Shown in pieces: positions 1-8,971 of a DNA stretch of 64,000 nt. Below the pieces are notes generated by a model, which did not search any database, was not told where the DNA came from, and saw only the letters and a program-made list of their open reading frames with translations. The stretch spans positions 112,960,568 to 113,024,567 of the forward strand of contig CM077153.1 in assembly GCA_039583875.1 (NCBI GenBank). The letters are read 5' to 3'. The position numbers and the translations under genes were made by a program. How positions within the stretch are numbered: position 1 is the stretch's first letter; every line of letters begins with the position of its first letter. Source of the DNA: Platanthera guangdongensis (Eukaryota; Streptophyta; Magnoliopsida; Asparagales; Orchidaceae).

Positions 1-8
1 AAATTCCT

Positions 9-212
9 ATGGAAGATCTTTTTATAATCATTCAGGGAATGCCTGAGTTCAAGAAGCCTCGGCGTATGAAATCCAAAATCAAGTATCGGCACGAGCAACT
101 TTTTTGCAAGTATCATAAAGATATTGGTCATCTAGCAGAAGATTGCATAGCTCTCAGGGAATTGGCTAATCAACTTGTAAGAGCTGGAAAGTTGCAAGAA
201 TATGTTATTTAG
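9..212 (+). CDS. Gag C-terminal fragment of element A
   Basis: Open to the left edge, so the start is missing. This is the C-terminal tail of a Ty3/gypsy Gag. It carries a C-x2-H-x4-H-x4-C zinc-knuckle-like motif (CKYHKDIGHLAEDC) that fits nucleic-acid binding by Gag. The same tail, nearly residue for residue, ends the Gag of element R at 59246-59449, which supports the assignment and the frame. The stop TAG is at 210-212. Only about 67 residues are visible. Base composition is AT-rich, unlike the GC-rich antisense genes and LTR downstream. The match to R is clear; the general Gag assignment rests on the R copy, which includes the core Gag domain. Confidence 0.75.
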   Translation: MEDLFIIIQGMPEFKKPRRMKSKIKYRHEQLFCKYHKDIGHLAEDCIALRELANQLVRAGKLQEYVI

Positions 213-496
213 TAACTCTCTAAGGCAATCTTCCATTTCTTGCTCAATAATTCAAGCAGTGATTCCTCTTTCTTTCTATAAAGAAAAGTGCTTATGTTCA
301 GAATAGTACATAACATCTCCTTCACAATCGGTATTAATGAGGCATTTTAAAACTATAGATATATATCCTTTGTCACTTCCTTAACATCATGCAAATGTTA
401 CTTTTTCATTTGAAGCTTATTTTTAGCTTTACTCTTTATGCCAATATGCATGCATATAGGGGCAAGAGCCCCTTTCGAATTCTTAAGCCCTCCACA

Positions 497-780
497 TCCC
501 GCTTGACTTCAGTCACAGACAGTCATTACGTACTTGTCCCGCTTGACCTTCGTCGTAGACATTGCGTACTTGTACTGCTTGACTTCAGTCGCAGATGTGT
601 AGTGGGTTTTCTGCTTGGCCTTCAGTCGCAGACATTGCGTACCCGTCACGCATGACTTCAGTCACAGACAGGCATTACGTACTTGTCCCGCTTGACCTTC
701 GTCGCAGACATTGCGTACTTGTCCTGCTTGACTTCAGTCGCAGACGTTGCGTACTTGTCCCGCTTGACATCGGTCATGGA
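497..780 (+). repeat. 36-bp tandem repeat array, element A
   Basis: About seven imperfect copies of a unit near 36 bp. Each unit contains CTTGACTTCAGTCGCAGAC followed by ATTGCGTACTTGTCCCG; some copies carry a few extra bases. The array lies just after gag and just before the conserved hairpin. A shorter array of the same unit sits at the equivalent place in element R (59737-59940). It has no spacer diversity and no coding function that I can see. Confidence 0.75.
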
Positions 781-800
781 TTTTAAGAATTTCGATCCCG

Positions 801-860
801 CTTATGTGTTCTTTGTGTGGAAAGCAATGCCACACGCACCTGCCCACATTGACACATAAG
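801..860 (+). other. Conserved hairpin, element A copy
   Basis: A perfect 9-bp outer stem (CTTATGTGT at 801-809 with ACACATAAG at 852-860) encloses the apical motif GGAAAGCAATGCC and GCACCTGCC. An inner TGTG/CACA pairing adjoins the loop. This is one of 14 related hairpins in the window; see the arrays in elements C, T and D. Confidence 0.6.
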
Positions 861-1790
861 TGCATGTCTTCACCTATTTTTGCAGGACAACACGCGCCTA
901 TCCGTTATCTCGCGGCTATACTAAGCGGCCTGTGCAGGTTGTATAATTATTACACAAGCCGCCCGGTTTCATATTCCGGCTTAAGTTTTTTAACTTTCCT
1001 GTTCCTACCTGCCGGATTATCATTAATACATTTGGGAACTCGGCCGACTTACGTCCGCCTATCCGCTATTCAGTATCTTATTTGGCTCAAATATATCAAT
1101 TGCCGGTTTGTTATTCATATGGAAAGGAAGTCGCCCGACCTGCGTCTGGCACTTAATTCCTGGCTTTGATCTGCCGACTTATGGTATTAATTATATTAGC
1201 TAATCAGCGAACTGTCGTCACAACAATTCCCGGCTTCCATATGCCTATATCGGCCTGTATTATCGGAAGCCGAAGCTTGTTTCTCTATTCTTGTTCCTTT
1301 AATCGAATGGGCAATTCGTTTCAGAGTTCGCCCTAGCCGCAATCTAATATTTCAATGTTATGGATGTCTGCCGACTGCGACAAGTGGCCGCGCGGCTTAG
1401 CGGTCACGGTTTATGTATGAGCAAGCCGCGGCAATTCAGCCCTTCCAGCAGATAACGTTGAATAATTCATTAAGGAAAATTGCGGTTTAGGTTATTAGCC
1501 GCTCGGCTTATCGTCGACGTGCACTCCGGTATAAACTGCAGGAAAATATCTCTCTCTTGCGGTTAGCTTTGTTGAAGTCGCAGCGCAAACTCAGCCGGTT
1601 TACATACTTATATTTTAAATCGGAAGCTAAACTGAGACCGCGCGGACTTAGTCAAGTAAGAAAAGTGAGATGTAACAAAAAGAAAGGTAAAAATGCCTTC
1701 ATTTCCATTTCATTAAATATTACAAAGTCCTAATCGCGCGGTTACAAAAACAATACCGCCGATTTCAAAAAATTCAAAATACAAAAATAA
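861..1790. other. Non-coding interval of element A, aORF2 3' flank
   Basis: No gene seen. The interval has degenerate short repeats rich in GCCGACTT, CCGGCTTA and ATTCATATGG. Its second half (about 1270-1660) resembles the sequence downstream of aORF2 in elements R (60330-60700), D (50100-50430) and C. Since all four aORF2 copies run into this block, it may hold their 3' UTR and polyadenylation signals; that is inference. Confidence 0.5.
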
Positions 1791-1802
1791 GTTATAGATT
1801 TT

Positions 1803-3602
1803 CTAATCGTCCGGTTTGAGCTTCTTAGTCACAGGAGAATCCAAATCACTGTCATCGCCAATGTCGACGGATGATAGAGAGTATCCGCTGCTAGTTGCGG
1901 AGCTCGCTGAACCGTCAGAAGTTGTCGAGTCTGGCCGCGCGGTCTCCGATTCTTGGCCGCCGGACTCAGGCGATGTGCGTGGACTCCGGCTTCCCTGGCC
2001 GACCTCTTCCACCGCGTCTCCGACCACCTCGCCGACTTCTTCCCCGACCTTGGCCTTGCCCTTGATCGACCTATAGACGTCGGCCACCTGCTCTTTCAGG
2101 GAGGGGTAGATGTCGGCACATGTAAAGTCGGTGAAGCCGGTGGCCAAGCCGCCAAGGTCGCGGAGGCGGTTAAGCGCTCCATCAATCCCTTGGACGAGTT
2201 GGGGGAAGACTTGGTCTTGGAAGATGGGGTTGGCCGGGTTATACATTTCCTGCAAAGCAAAAGTAAAGGTAAGGTCGCGCGGTTACATAATGCTAACCGC
2301 ACGAGTATTGGTAATGACTTACCGCCTCCTTTTCCTTAAGCCGCTTGTTCTCTTCTTGTTGTTCGCCTAACTGTGTCTTCAGGCCGTTGTTCTCCTTCAT
2401 CAGCTGCGTGTAGGCAAGACCCATGAAGTGACTTGCCACGAAGCTCCTCGCGCCGACTTGCGCGGCTAGCCGCGACAGGTCGTCTGGAGGAACTCGCCGC
2501 ATCGCCTTCAAGTTGCGCTTACCGTACAGCGCACCGCCAACCGCGCTCGCGTGGCGGCTTACTTCTTCTTGCCCCCAGTAGGGGAGGGCGGTGGAGATCG
2601 TCACCGATTTGCCGTCCGGACTCCACCGCAAGGCCGGATCGCCGTGGACATCCTTCAAGCTGCTGCCGGTCCCTTGCAGAATGAACTCTCCAGAGGAGTC
2701 CGACTCCTCCTCCTCCGCAACCCGCGCCGGCTTGGCACGCCTCGCTCTCTTCTCTCGTTGAGTGAGAGTCAAGCCGCCAGGAGTTTGCGGCTTGTTCAGC
2801 GGGACCGCCACAGCAACTGCAAAGATAGAAGGCAAAGTTAGTTTCCAGTCCGTGCGGCTAAGATATCAGGTCGGCCGGCTTGGAGCTTACTGTCTTCCGC
2901 CTCTACTCCTACTAGCGACGGCAACAGCGGGATGTAGTGGTTTACATCAAGCCACTCGCCTTTGAAGAAGTTGTAAATCTCCTTCTCGACGCCGTCCAAG
3001 CCGCTGCTCCCAAAGGCGGCCTCTTCGCGGATCTGGGGGTCGACTGGCAGCAACCCCAGGTTTCCCTCAAAGATGAGAAACCGCTCCGGCCAGTTCGCAA
3101 TCTTGTTCGCCAGGTTCACTATCTTCAGCCCTCTACAGCCGAAGTAGAGGTGCCCCCGGAAGATCTTCGTCCCGGAGTCCGGGATAGACCGCACCGAAAA
3201 GGACTCTCGGAAGAGCCTCATAGAGAAGCGGATTCTTTCCGACCTGAGGTAGGAGATGAAGCTGTAGATGGCGGCTATCGAGTTTGGGGGTAGTTGTCCG
3301 GGCAAAACCCCGTAGTGGTCGAAGACCACTACGGCCTCTAGCAAGACCGGGAAGCTGAAGCCGCAGTCGAAGTGGTCGATGGGGACCGCGATCTGATTTA
3401 CATTGGAGGAGTTGATCCGCTCATCCTGTCGGGGAAGCCGCGCGATCAGCGGACTTCCTTGCATGTGTTTCTCGACAAAGTCATCCAGCTCGGCTTTTGT
3501 AAGCCGGCATTCTTTGTGGTCAGCTGAGTGAAAAGCGGAGGCCACGTCTGTCCTAACCGCAGTGGCCTTGTCAGACCGCAACGACTTGGACTTAGCCCGC
3601 AT
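1803..3602 (-). CDS. aORF2 of element A: antisense PF04195-like retrotransposon protein, three exons, intact
   Basis: Three open exons join cleanly: 3602-2891, 2816-2323 and 2249-1803. The total is 1653 nt, 551 codons with the stop. Donors are GTAAG in both introns and acceptors are TTTGCAG. Intron phases are 1 and 0, and the same phases recur in copies R and D. Residues about 75-235 resemble the plant family called putative gypsy-type transposon (PF04195), known as an extra ORF in Tat-lineage elements; its biochemical role is unknown to me. Exon 2 ends in a lysine/glutamate-rich coiled coil. Exon 3 is acidic and serine-rich and ends in KKLKPDD, a possible nuclear signal. It lies antisense to gag and the LTR. 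The start is the first ATG, about 37 bp after a TATA box. This is the only unbroken copy in the window. Confidence 0.8.
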
Positions 3603-3638
3603 CCTTCTTGATTTGTGATGAAATCTACGAGATCTGCT

Positions 3639-3647
3639 CTATTTATA
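3639..3647 (-). promoter_or_regulatory. TATA box of aORF2, element A
   Basis: TATAAATAG on the minus strand, 37-45 bp before the aORF2 ATG. Transcription would start only about 10 bp before the ATG, so the leader would be very short. The box is in the same place in D (52435-52443, plus its duplicate near 53163) and R (62699-62707). T has one farther from its ATG (33904-33912). Confidence 0.6.
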
Positions 3648-4062
3648 GAAAATCCGTGAAGCTACAGTGCCCAACGTCAAATCGCGGCTAGTCGTCACGC
3701 CGCGCGGCCTAAGTCCACTGGAAGTGCAGATCAGCTTAGTGACCAAGCCGTCGTTTAGCCCATCAGTCCGCACGGCTATTTCCCTGCACTTAGAAAAATT
3801 TCATGGCGTATCATGTGGATATCAAGTATTCAAGCCGGCGCTCTGTTCTCCAGACCGCGCGGCTACTATCCAAAACTTTAAATTTCTCAGAACAAAGCAG
3901 CAGACATGTGGATTATAAATTCAAACCGCATAAGCCGCATTCAGTTCGCAGCATAATAAAATACAGCAGTTTACAGCAATCAAATTGTTCAACATTCAGA
4001 GAAAAAATATATATTACAACATATTATTCAAATGTCCGCGCGGCTTAGTTCTCTCAAGTCGC

Positions 4063-6129
4063 TCAGGATCGCTTGTCGTCTTCCGGCCTGTCTCGTCCTA
4101 TGTGAGCGACCTGTTCACCGGTCTGCACAATCGCAACGTATACCTGGCTAACCAGATTGTGAAGCGCATGCAGAGACCGATGAACTCGCGCAGCGTCGCG
4201 CTCTACACTCGCAAACGGTATCATGGGGATCGCCTGGACCCCCAGACCGCTTGGAACTGCGACTTGGTTAGGCGCCGCGGCCACCGGCGGATGCGAAGTC
4301 TCGCCAGAGGCCGGGCGGCTAGTACCCGGCAACTCTGCAGGAGTTGGTTGTGCAGGCCGCTGTTCTCCGCCGGTCTCCGCCGGCAGGTCTTGGTTCTCGC
4401 CGCCTTCAGTATGAGGGATCTCTTCTCTGTCTCCTTCCAGCCGCGCGGCCATCAACAAGTACTTCTCCGCCCTTTCCTGCTCCAAGGCGACCTGCATCTC
4501 AGCAATCTTCGCCTCAGCGGTTTCAATCGCGGTCTGGAGCCTGGCGGTCTCTTCCTTCCTCGCGGTCTGGAGCCTGGCGGTCTCTTCCTTCATCGCGATC
4601 TGGATCCTGGCAGTCTCTTGTTCCATCGCAGTCTTCATCCTCGCGGTCTCCTGCTCAAGCGCAGTTTGCAACCTTGCGGTCTCTCGCTCCAGGGTGGTTT
4701 GCAGCTCTTGGATCCTTTTTTCCGCGGCCTCCTGGGCAACCCGCTGTTGTTCGTCTTTAATCCGCAGGGTTTCGGTGGCCGCATCCAAAGCCGCCTGCAG
4801 CGTGCCGACGTCCTTCTAGAAGTCGGCCATCTCCTTCTCGCGAACACTTGGAGGCGGAGGCGGTGGCAGCATAGACAAAAATGACGTCAAGTCACCTGGT
4901 TTCATCGCGGTCTCCGGTACACCTGCAGAAGAAAAACCGCAGTCAGGTTCAGCCGGATTGTTGCGACATTCTAGCAAGAAAATCGGTAGGATAAGACCGC
5001 CGGTTTGATGTTTATCTCCTCCAGAGGCCGCGGTATGGATTTTACTCACTGGCCGCCTGAGCCGCTCAGGATCTATCCTCTTCAGCTTTTCTTTCCATAG
5101 CCGCTCGGTTTCCTTTGCTCGGCTTTTCAGTTGAGCCGTGGTCAGGAAAAAGCTGGCCGGCGGATTGAATATAATATTCGCCCCCTTCTTCCTTGACCGC
5201 GACTTGTAGAATTTAATAATTCGCCTAACGTCCTGGTGTTTAACTTGCAACAATGGATGTGCGGTCGCCACCGGCTTCTCGGCGATCAGTTTCTTCATCT
5301 CCTCCATCTTCTCGCGAAGCTTCAGTTTCTCGGCTCCTTCAGAAGCCGCGGAAGCCGGTTCGCCAGGCTTCTCCCCAATAACCTGGATGTCCGGGCGGTC
5401 AACCTCCTCAGAGGCCGCTGGTGTCGACAATAGCGCGTCTTGCCGCTGGAGAGTCTCCATGCCCTTCAGGAGCTCGCTGAGCGAGTCGCTAACCGCTGGC
5501 GTACTCTCCAGTTCGCTCGGCTTGTACTCCGGTGTAGGCGGGTTCTCGAGTACCTCCTTCTCATGCGGCCTGTGTTGCAGACTGTCCGCGCCGGTCTTTT
5601 CAGAAATGTTCCGGTTTCTGGCGTGCAACTTCCTCATCTTTCTCTTCATCCTTTCTTCAAGGGTTTCGCTCCTTTCTTTATGCCGTTTCAGGGAGCCGAA
5701 CACCTTTTCAGTCCGCTTGCGCTGTTCGCCTACAATCTGTTCGGCCTCCAGTGCCTTCTCCGGCTCGTTGTCATCCACAACGATTAAGTCGACCTTGCCC
5801 GGCAATTCGGGCGGTTTCCCAGATTCAACACTCTTCTCCTCCGTCCCACCGATTTTTAGGAGTGGTTCTCCTGATGGAGAGAAAGTCAGGTCGAAGGATT
5901 TGGCAATTCCGGTTTGCAGTGGAGCAGCCTTCGAAACCGCTTTGGGATCTACTGTGGCCTGCGATGGTCCGCCGACGATCTCTGTCGGCCTCTTTTCAGC
6001 TCCAGAAGCCGCTGATGTCTCCGGCTTCCCAGTCTTCTTGGAAGCCTGACGGGCAGAATCATTTGAGTTCTCGCTCCGGCTCTGTTTCGTTTCTGGCGGT
6101 TTCTTGTTGCGGGCTAACATTGATGACAT
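4063..6129 (-). pseudogene. aORF1 of element A: antisense coiled-coil protein, one internal stop
   Basis: A long frame runs from ATG 6129 to the stop at 4063, broken by a single TAG near 4814. Copy R has CAG at that site, so a C-to-T change explains it. The N-terminal part is rich in lysine, serine and proline and I do not recognise it. The middle is basic (about 5050-5250). A proline run is followed by a long coiled coil built from 11-residue repeats (4527-4695). The last 70 residues, starting near MIPFASVERDAARVHRSLHA, are conserved in T, D and R, which suggests a real domain. An AG preceded by a pyrimidine-rich tract near 4920 suggests an intron acceptor, with its donor unclear. No known function; structural or binding roles are guesses. 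A TATA box lies about 110 bp upstream. Confidence 0.6.
4527..4695 (-). repeat. 33-bp repeats coding for 11-residue coiled-coil units
   Basis: Five tandem 33-bp units encode variants of EQETARLQTAL. Two neighbouring units near 4530-4595 are almost identical, pointing to a recent expansion. Copy R has about four units at 63590-63725. An 11-residue period fits a hendecad coiled coil. Confidence 0.7.
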
Positions 6130-6236
6130 TACATCCCTCGCTAGAGAAATCGCGTCGGCTTGCAAAATTCTGACCGCAAGTGGCGAGTAGCGACCCGTGG
6201 CTTGGCAGGAATCCTGAAGAATGTCAAGGGTCAGGG

Positions 6237-6245
6237 GATTTTATA
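6237..6245 (-). promoter_or_regulatory. TATA-like box of aORF1, element A
   Basis: TATAAAATC on the minus strand, about 110 bp upstream of the likely aORF1 ATG at 6129. Element T has an equivalent box upstream of its aORF1 (31388-31396). Confidence 0.45.
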
Positions 6246-6310
6246 GACGACGATGAGGCGGTCGTGGTCTCCGGCTTAGTTCTACATTTTCGAAGTTTTT
6301 TGGAAACTTA

Positions 6311-6324
6311 AAAATGTGCGGGGA
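6311..6324 (+). promoter_or_regulatory. Polypurine-tract candidate, element A
   Basis: AAAATGTGCGGGGA lies 3 bp before the 3' LTR. The same sequence occurs on the minus strand directly before the 3' LTR of T (31301-31314). It is the expected place for plus-strand DNA priming. Confidence 0.65.
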
Positions 6325-6327
6325 TTA

Positions 6328-6990
6328 TGATAAGACCGGAATCCGCGACCTGCCCGCGCAGTTTTCCAGACCGGGCGGTCTGATTATTCAAGCCGCCAAG
6401 CCTTCCAAGCCGGGCGGTCTCCATGTCAGGCCGCTGCCAACTCCGACCCTGCTCAGCGACAAGGCCCAAGGACTCAGCCGTCAGCTCGCCAGGAGGAATC
6501 CGCCAGGCCGCGCGGCTTCCCTCCTTTCTTGTTTCTCTCTCTTTTGCTTCCCCTCACCTCTGCCCGGTTCTCCTGTACCCCGGACAGCCGGTAACTTTAG
6601 CCCTGCCCGTTTGGGCAGGCCCCCGAGCCTTTAAATAGGGGGAGGGTGCACTCCCCAAGACACGCTGACTGGGATCCGGTAGCTCGCCTGTTAAGAGCTG
6701 CGGTCTCAAGTCTAGTGTATTGCGGCTTGTAGTCCGGCCGGCTTCTTCTTTTACTTGTTGTAACTGTTTCTCATTTTTAAGTAAAGGAAAGCCCGCCGCA
6801 AGAGTGGCATTTAAGCCGCGGCGGGCGAACTCTGCTGTTGCCGCTGCCAGCGGCCCCCCTTTTCCGGTCCTTTAGCCGCGACCGCTAGTAACCGATTGGT
6901 CGACAGTCTTCTCCTTTCCTCCCCTATTCCCCAGTGTTCGAACCGTTAGCTGGTGGTGCCCGACTCCCTATCCGTTTTCGTGCATCAACA
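6328..6990 (+). repeat. 3' LTR of element A
   Basis: 663 bp, TGATAAGACC to TGCATCAACA. A TATA-like box TTTAAATAG is at 6630-6638 (TATAAATAG in R). A palindrome, GCCCTGCCC facing GGGCAGGCC, lies just before it. A 9-bp hairpin stem is at 6791-6799 and 6818-6826. The 5' LTR of R (57403-58063) is the closest relative in the window. Confidence 0.85.
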
Positions 6991-7020
6991 ATAATGGACT
7001 ATCTTGCCACAGCACCAGCA

Positions 7021-8891
7021 CTAAAACTTATTGTACCTTTGTTTAGGTATAACTTTAGCTGAATTATTAGCAGCAGATCTATTGTTCTGTGCTGGGGCTT
7101 TGCCTCTAGAATTGAACTTAGCAGTACATGCCGTTTTCTTAAACCCTAATCCAGCCTTACCCTTTTGAGACACAAACTCATCAATCAAGGGTAATACAGA
7201 TTTTGGTTTAGAAAAACTAGCTACAATCTCCTTTTCTTTCTGAAGTCTATTCTCCAGACTTTTAATCTGATCATTTTTAAATGTGATAGTACTCATCAGA
7301 ATAACAGTAATGTTTTTCAGTCTGGCTATCTCATTCAACTTCTGATCCAACAACTTCTCTGAATCAGATGCAGCCATCTTAAGATCTGCAATTTCCTTAG
7401 TCTGAGTTTTGGCCAGGTTTTTGCTTTTCTTTAGTGCCTGCAATAAGTCACCATATTCATCTATCGGCTGATGAATATCACCTTCAGACTCAGACCCATC
7501 CACATCACTTGATGCAGATGTTGCCGACTCTGACCCAGTACTAAAATCTGAATTTCTAGAAAAACATTGTACCTTACTAGGACCAGGCTGATCCTGGCAC
7601 TTGTCATCTTCTGACACAGCCATCAGTCCCTTGCACTGAAGGTCTTCTTGTTCATAGATGGAGTTCAGCACTTGCAGAAACTCATCTTCTTCATCTGCTG
7701 CATATAGACCAATGTATGCCTCAGCTTCAGATTCTGACTCTAAAGATGATTGGTCTGTGAAGCTCTTCTCCTTCTTAGCAACAAAGGATTTCTCCTTCTT
7801 GCTCTGGTGTTGAATCTTCTTTTTATCAGAAAACTCTTTTCCTTTATCTGGACACTCAGCTACAACATGTCCAGACCTATTACAGCAGTAGCAAACTATC
7901 TTTGATGTTGTAGATTTGCTTGGATTAGACCTGCTCCTGTCCTTCTTGGATGACTTCCTCTTTTGATAATAGTCATCCTTAGTCTGAGATGTGGAGGGCT
8001 TAGACTTCCACTGCTTCTTCTTCAGGAATCTCTGAAACTGCCTTGTGAAGGCAGCAAAATCTTTATCTGAGTCATTGCTGTCTGAACTTTGGTTGTCTGA
8101 ATTATCTGAAGCAATTTCAGCAACTATCTTAGGATGTGATGGAGACATCCTCCTATTCTTCCTAGTGGCTTCAACCTTGAAGGCCACAGACTTTTCTCTA
8201 TGCTCCCCTTTTGCAATTTTCTATTCCTCTTTCCTAGCCATCAGCTGCATCTCATATGACAGCAATTTTCCAAACAAAGTTGGAGGAGAGATATCTGCAA
8301 GTTTGGCTACTTCCCTAATGGCACAAATCTTAGTGTCCCAATCATTTGTCAATGATCTTAGCAATTTATCATTCAGTTCATATGTACTGAATATTCTTCC
8401 ATAGGACATCAGCTCATTTACTATTCTATAGAACTTTTTATAATACTTAGTTATACTGTCAGACTTTCCTTATCTGAAACTCTCATATTCCTGGTTCAGC
8501 ATAGACTTTCTATCTTGTCTGACTTCTTTAGAACCCTCATGTAGATTATCAAAGTATCCCACATTTCCTTGGAGATCTTGCAGTGAATCAAATTTTTAAA
8601 GGTTGAGTCATCTATGACACTTACTATGATATTCTGGGCTCTTTTATCCATAGTTGCCAGGATGATCTCATCCTTAGTCATCTCAGAAAAATCCTTGGGA
8701 ATTCTTTGGTTTGCATCTAGAACTGACAACTTCAGTGGAATATAAGGACCTTCCTTTACTGTGATTTAGATCCTTGGATCAGAAGCCTCCATAAACAGCC
8801 TGACCCTTTCTTTCCATATTCCAAATATATCCTACCTGCATATGGGTAATTTCATAGAACCTAGTTCCTTATGATTTTCTCCTAAACCCAT
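7021..8891 (-). pseudogene. Copia Gag pseudogene, element K
   Basis: The frame starts near ATG 8891 and is carried on by pieces at 8729-8496, 8409-8221 and 8187-7021, separated by stops and a frameshift. The N-terminal half matches the UBN2-type Gag of plant copia elements (for example ISKEMWDTL and YELNDKLLRSL). The C-terminal half has a CCHC knuckle, CYCCNRSGHVVAEC, near 7900, flanked by lysine/serine-rich sequence, then a coiled-coil-like stretch to the end. Gag would coat the element RNA in virus-like particles. The primer site lies about 70 bp before the ATG, as expected for a Gag start. Too damaged to be functional as read. Confidence 0.7.
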
Positions 8892-8958
8892 TTTCTTGAT
8901 CTTGAATCTGCCTTATGGATCTAACTCAGACTGTTAAGTCCTTCTCTGAGTAACCTCT

Positions 8959-8970
8959 CTCTGATACTAC
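8959..8970 (-). promoter_or_regulatory. Primer binding site, element K
   Basis: Reads TAGTATCAGAGA on the minus strand, one base after the LTR end. It resembles TGGTATCAGAGC, the copia site complementary to initiator-Met tRNA. Confidence 0.65.
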
Positions 8971-8971
8971 T

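Larger units (their letters stand above)
1..6990 (+). mobile_element. Element A: 3' part of a non-autonomous Tat-like LTR retrotransposon
   Basis: The left end lies outside the window. In order on the plus strand it shows the end of gag (to 212), a 36-bp tandem repeat, one conserved hairpin, two genes on the opposite strand (aORF2 at 1803-3602, aORF1 at 4063-6129), a purine-rich tract at 6311-6324 and a 3' LTR at 6328-6990. There is no protease, reverse transcriptase or integrase between gag and the antisense genes, only about 1.6 kb of non-coding sequence. Element R at 57403-64000 has the same order, so the lack of pol is a family trait and not a local deletion. The LTR is followed by ATAAT (6991-6995), the expected target duplication, whose partner would lie off the left edge. 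A interrupts copia element K. Confidence 0.8.

Noticed and set aside
497..780. CRISPR-like array of 36-bp repeats
   Set aside because: Units are contiguous with no unique spacers, lie in a plant retrotransposon and have no cas genes nearby.
2000..2370. Plus-strand frames opposite aORF2
   Set aside because: Mirror frames of a GC-rich coding exon; no conserved starts or domains, and the minus-strand exons fully explain the region.
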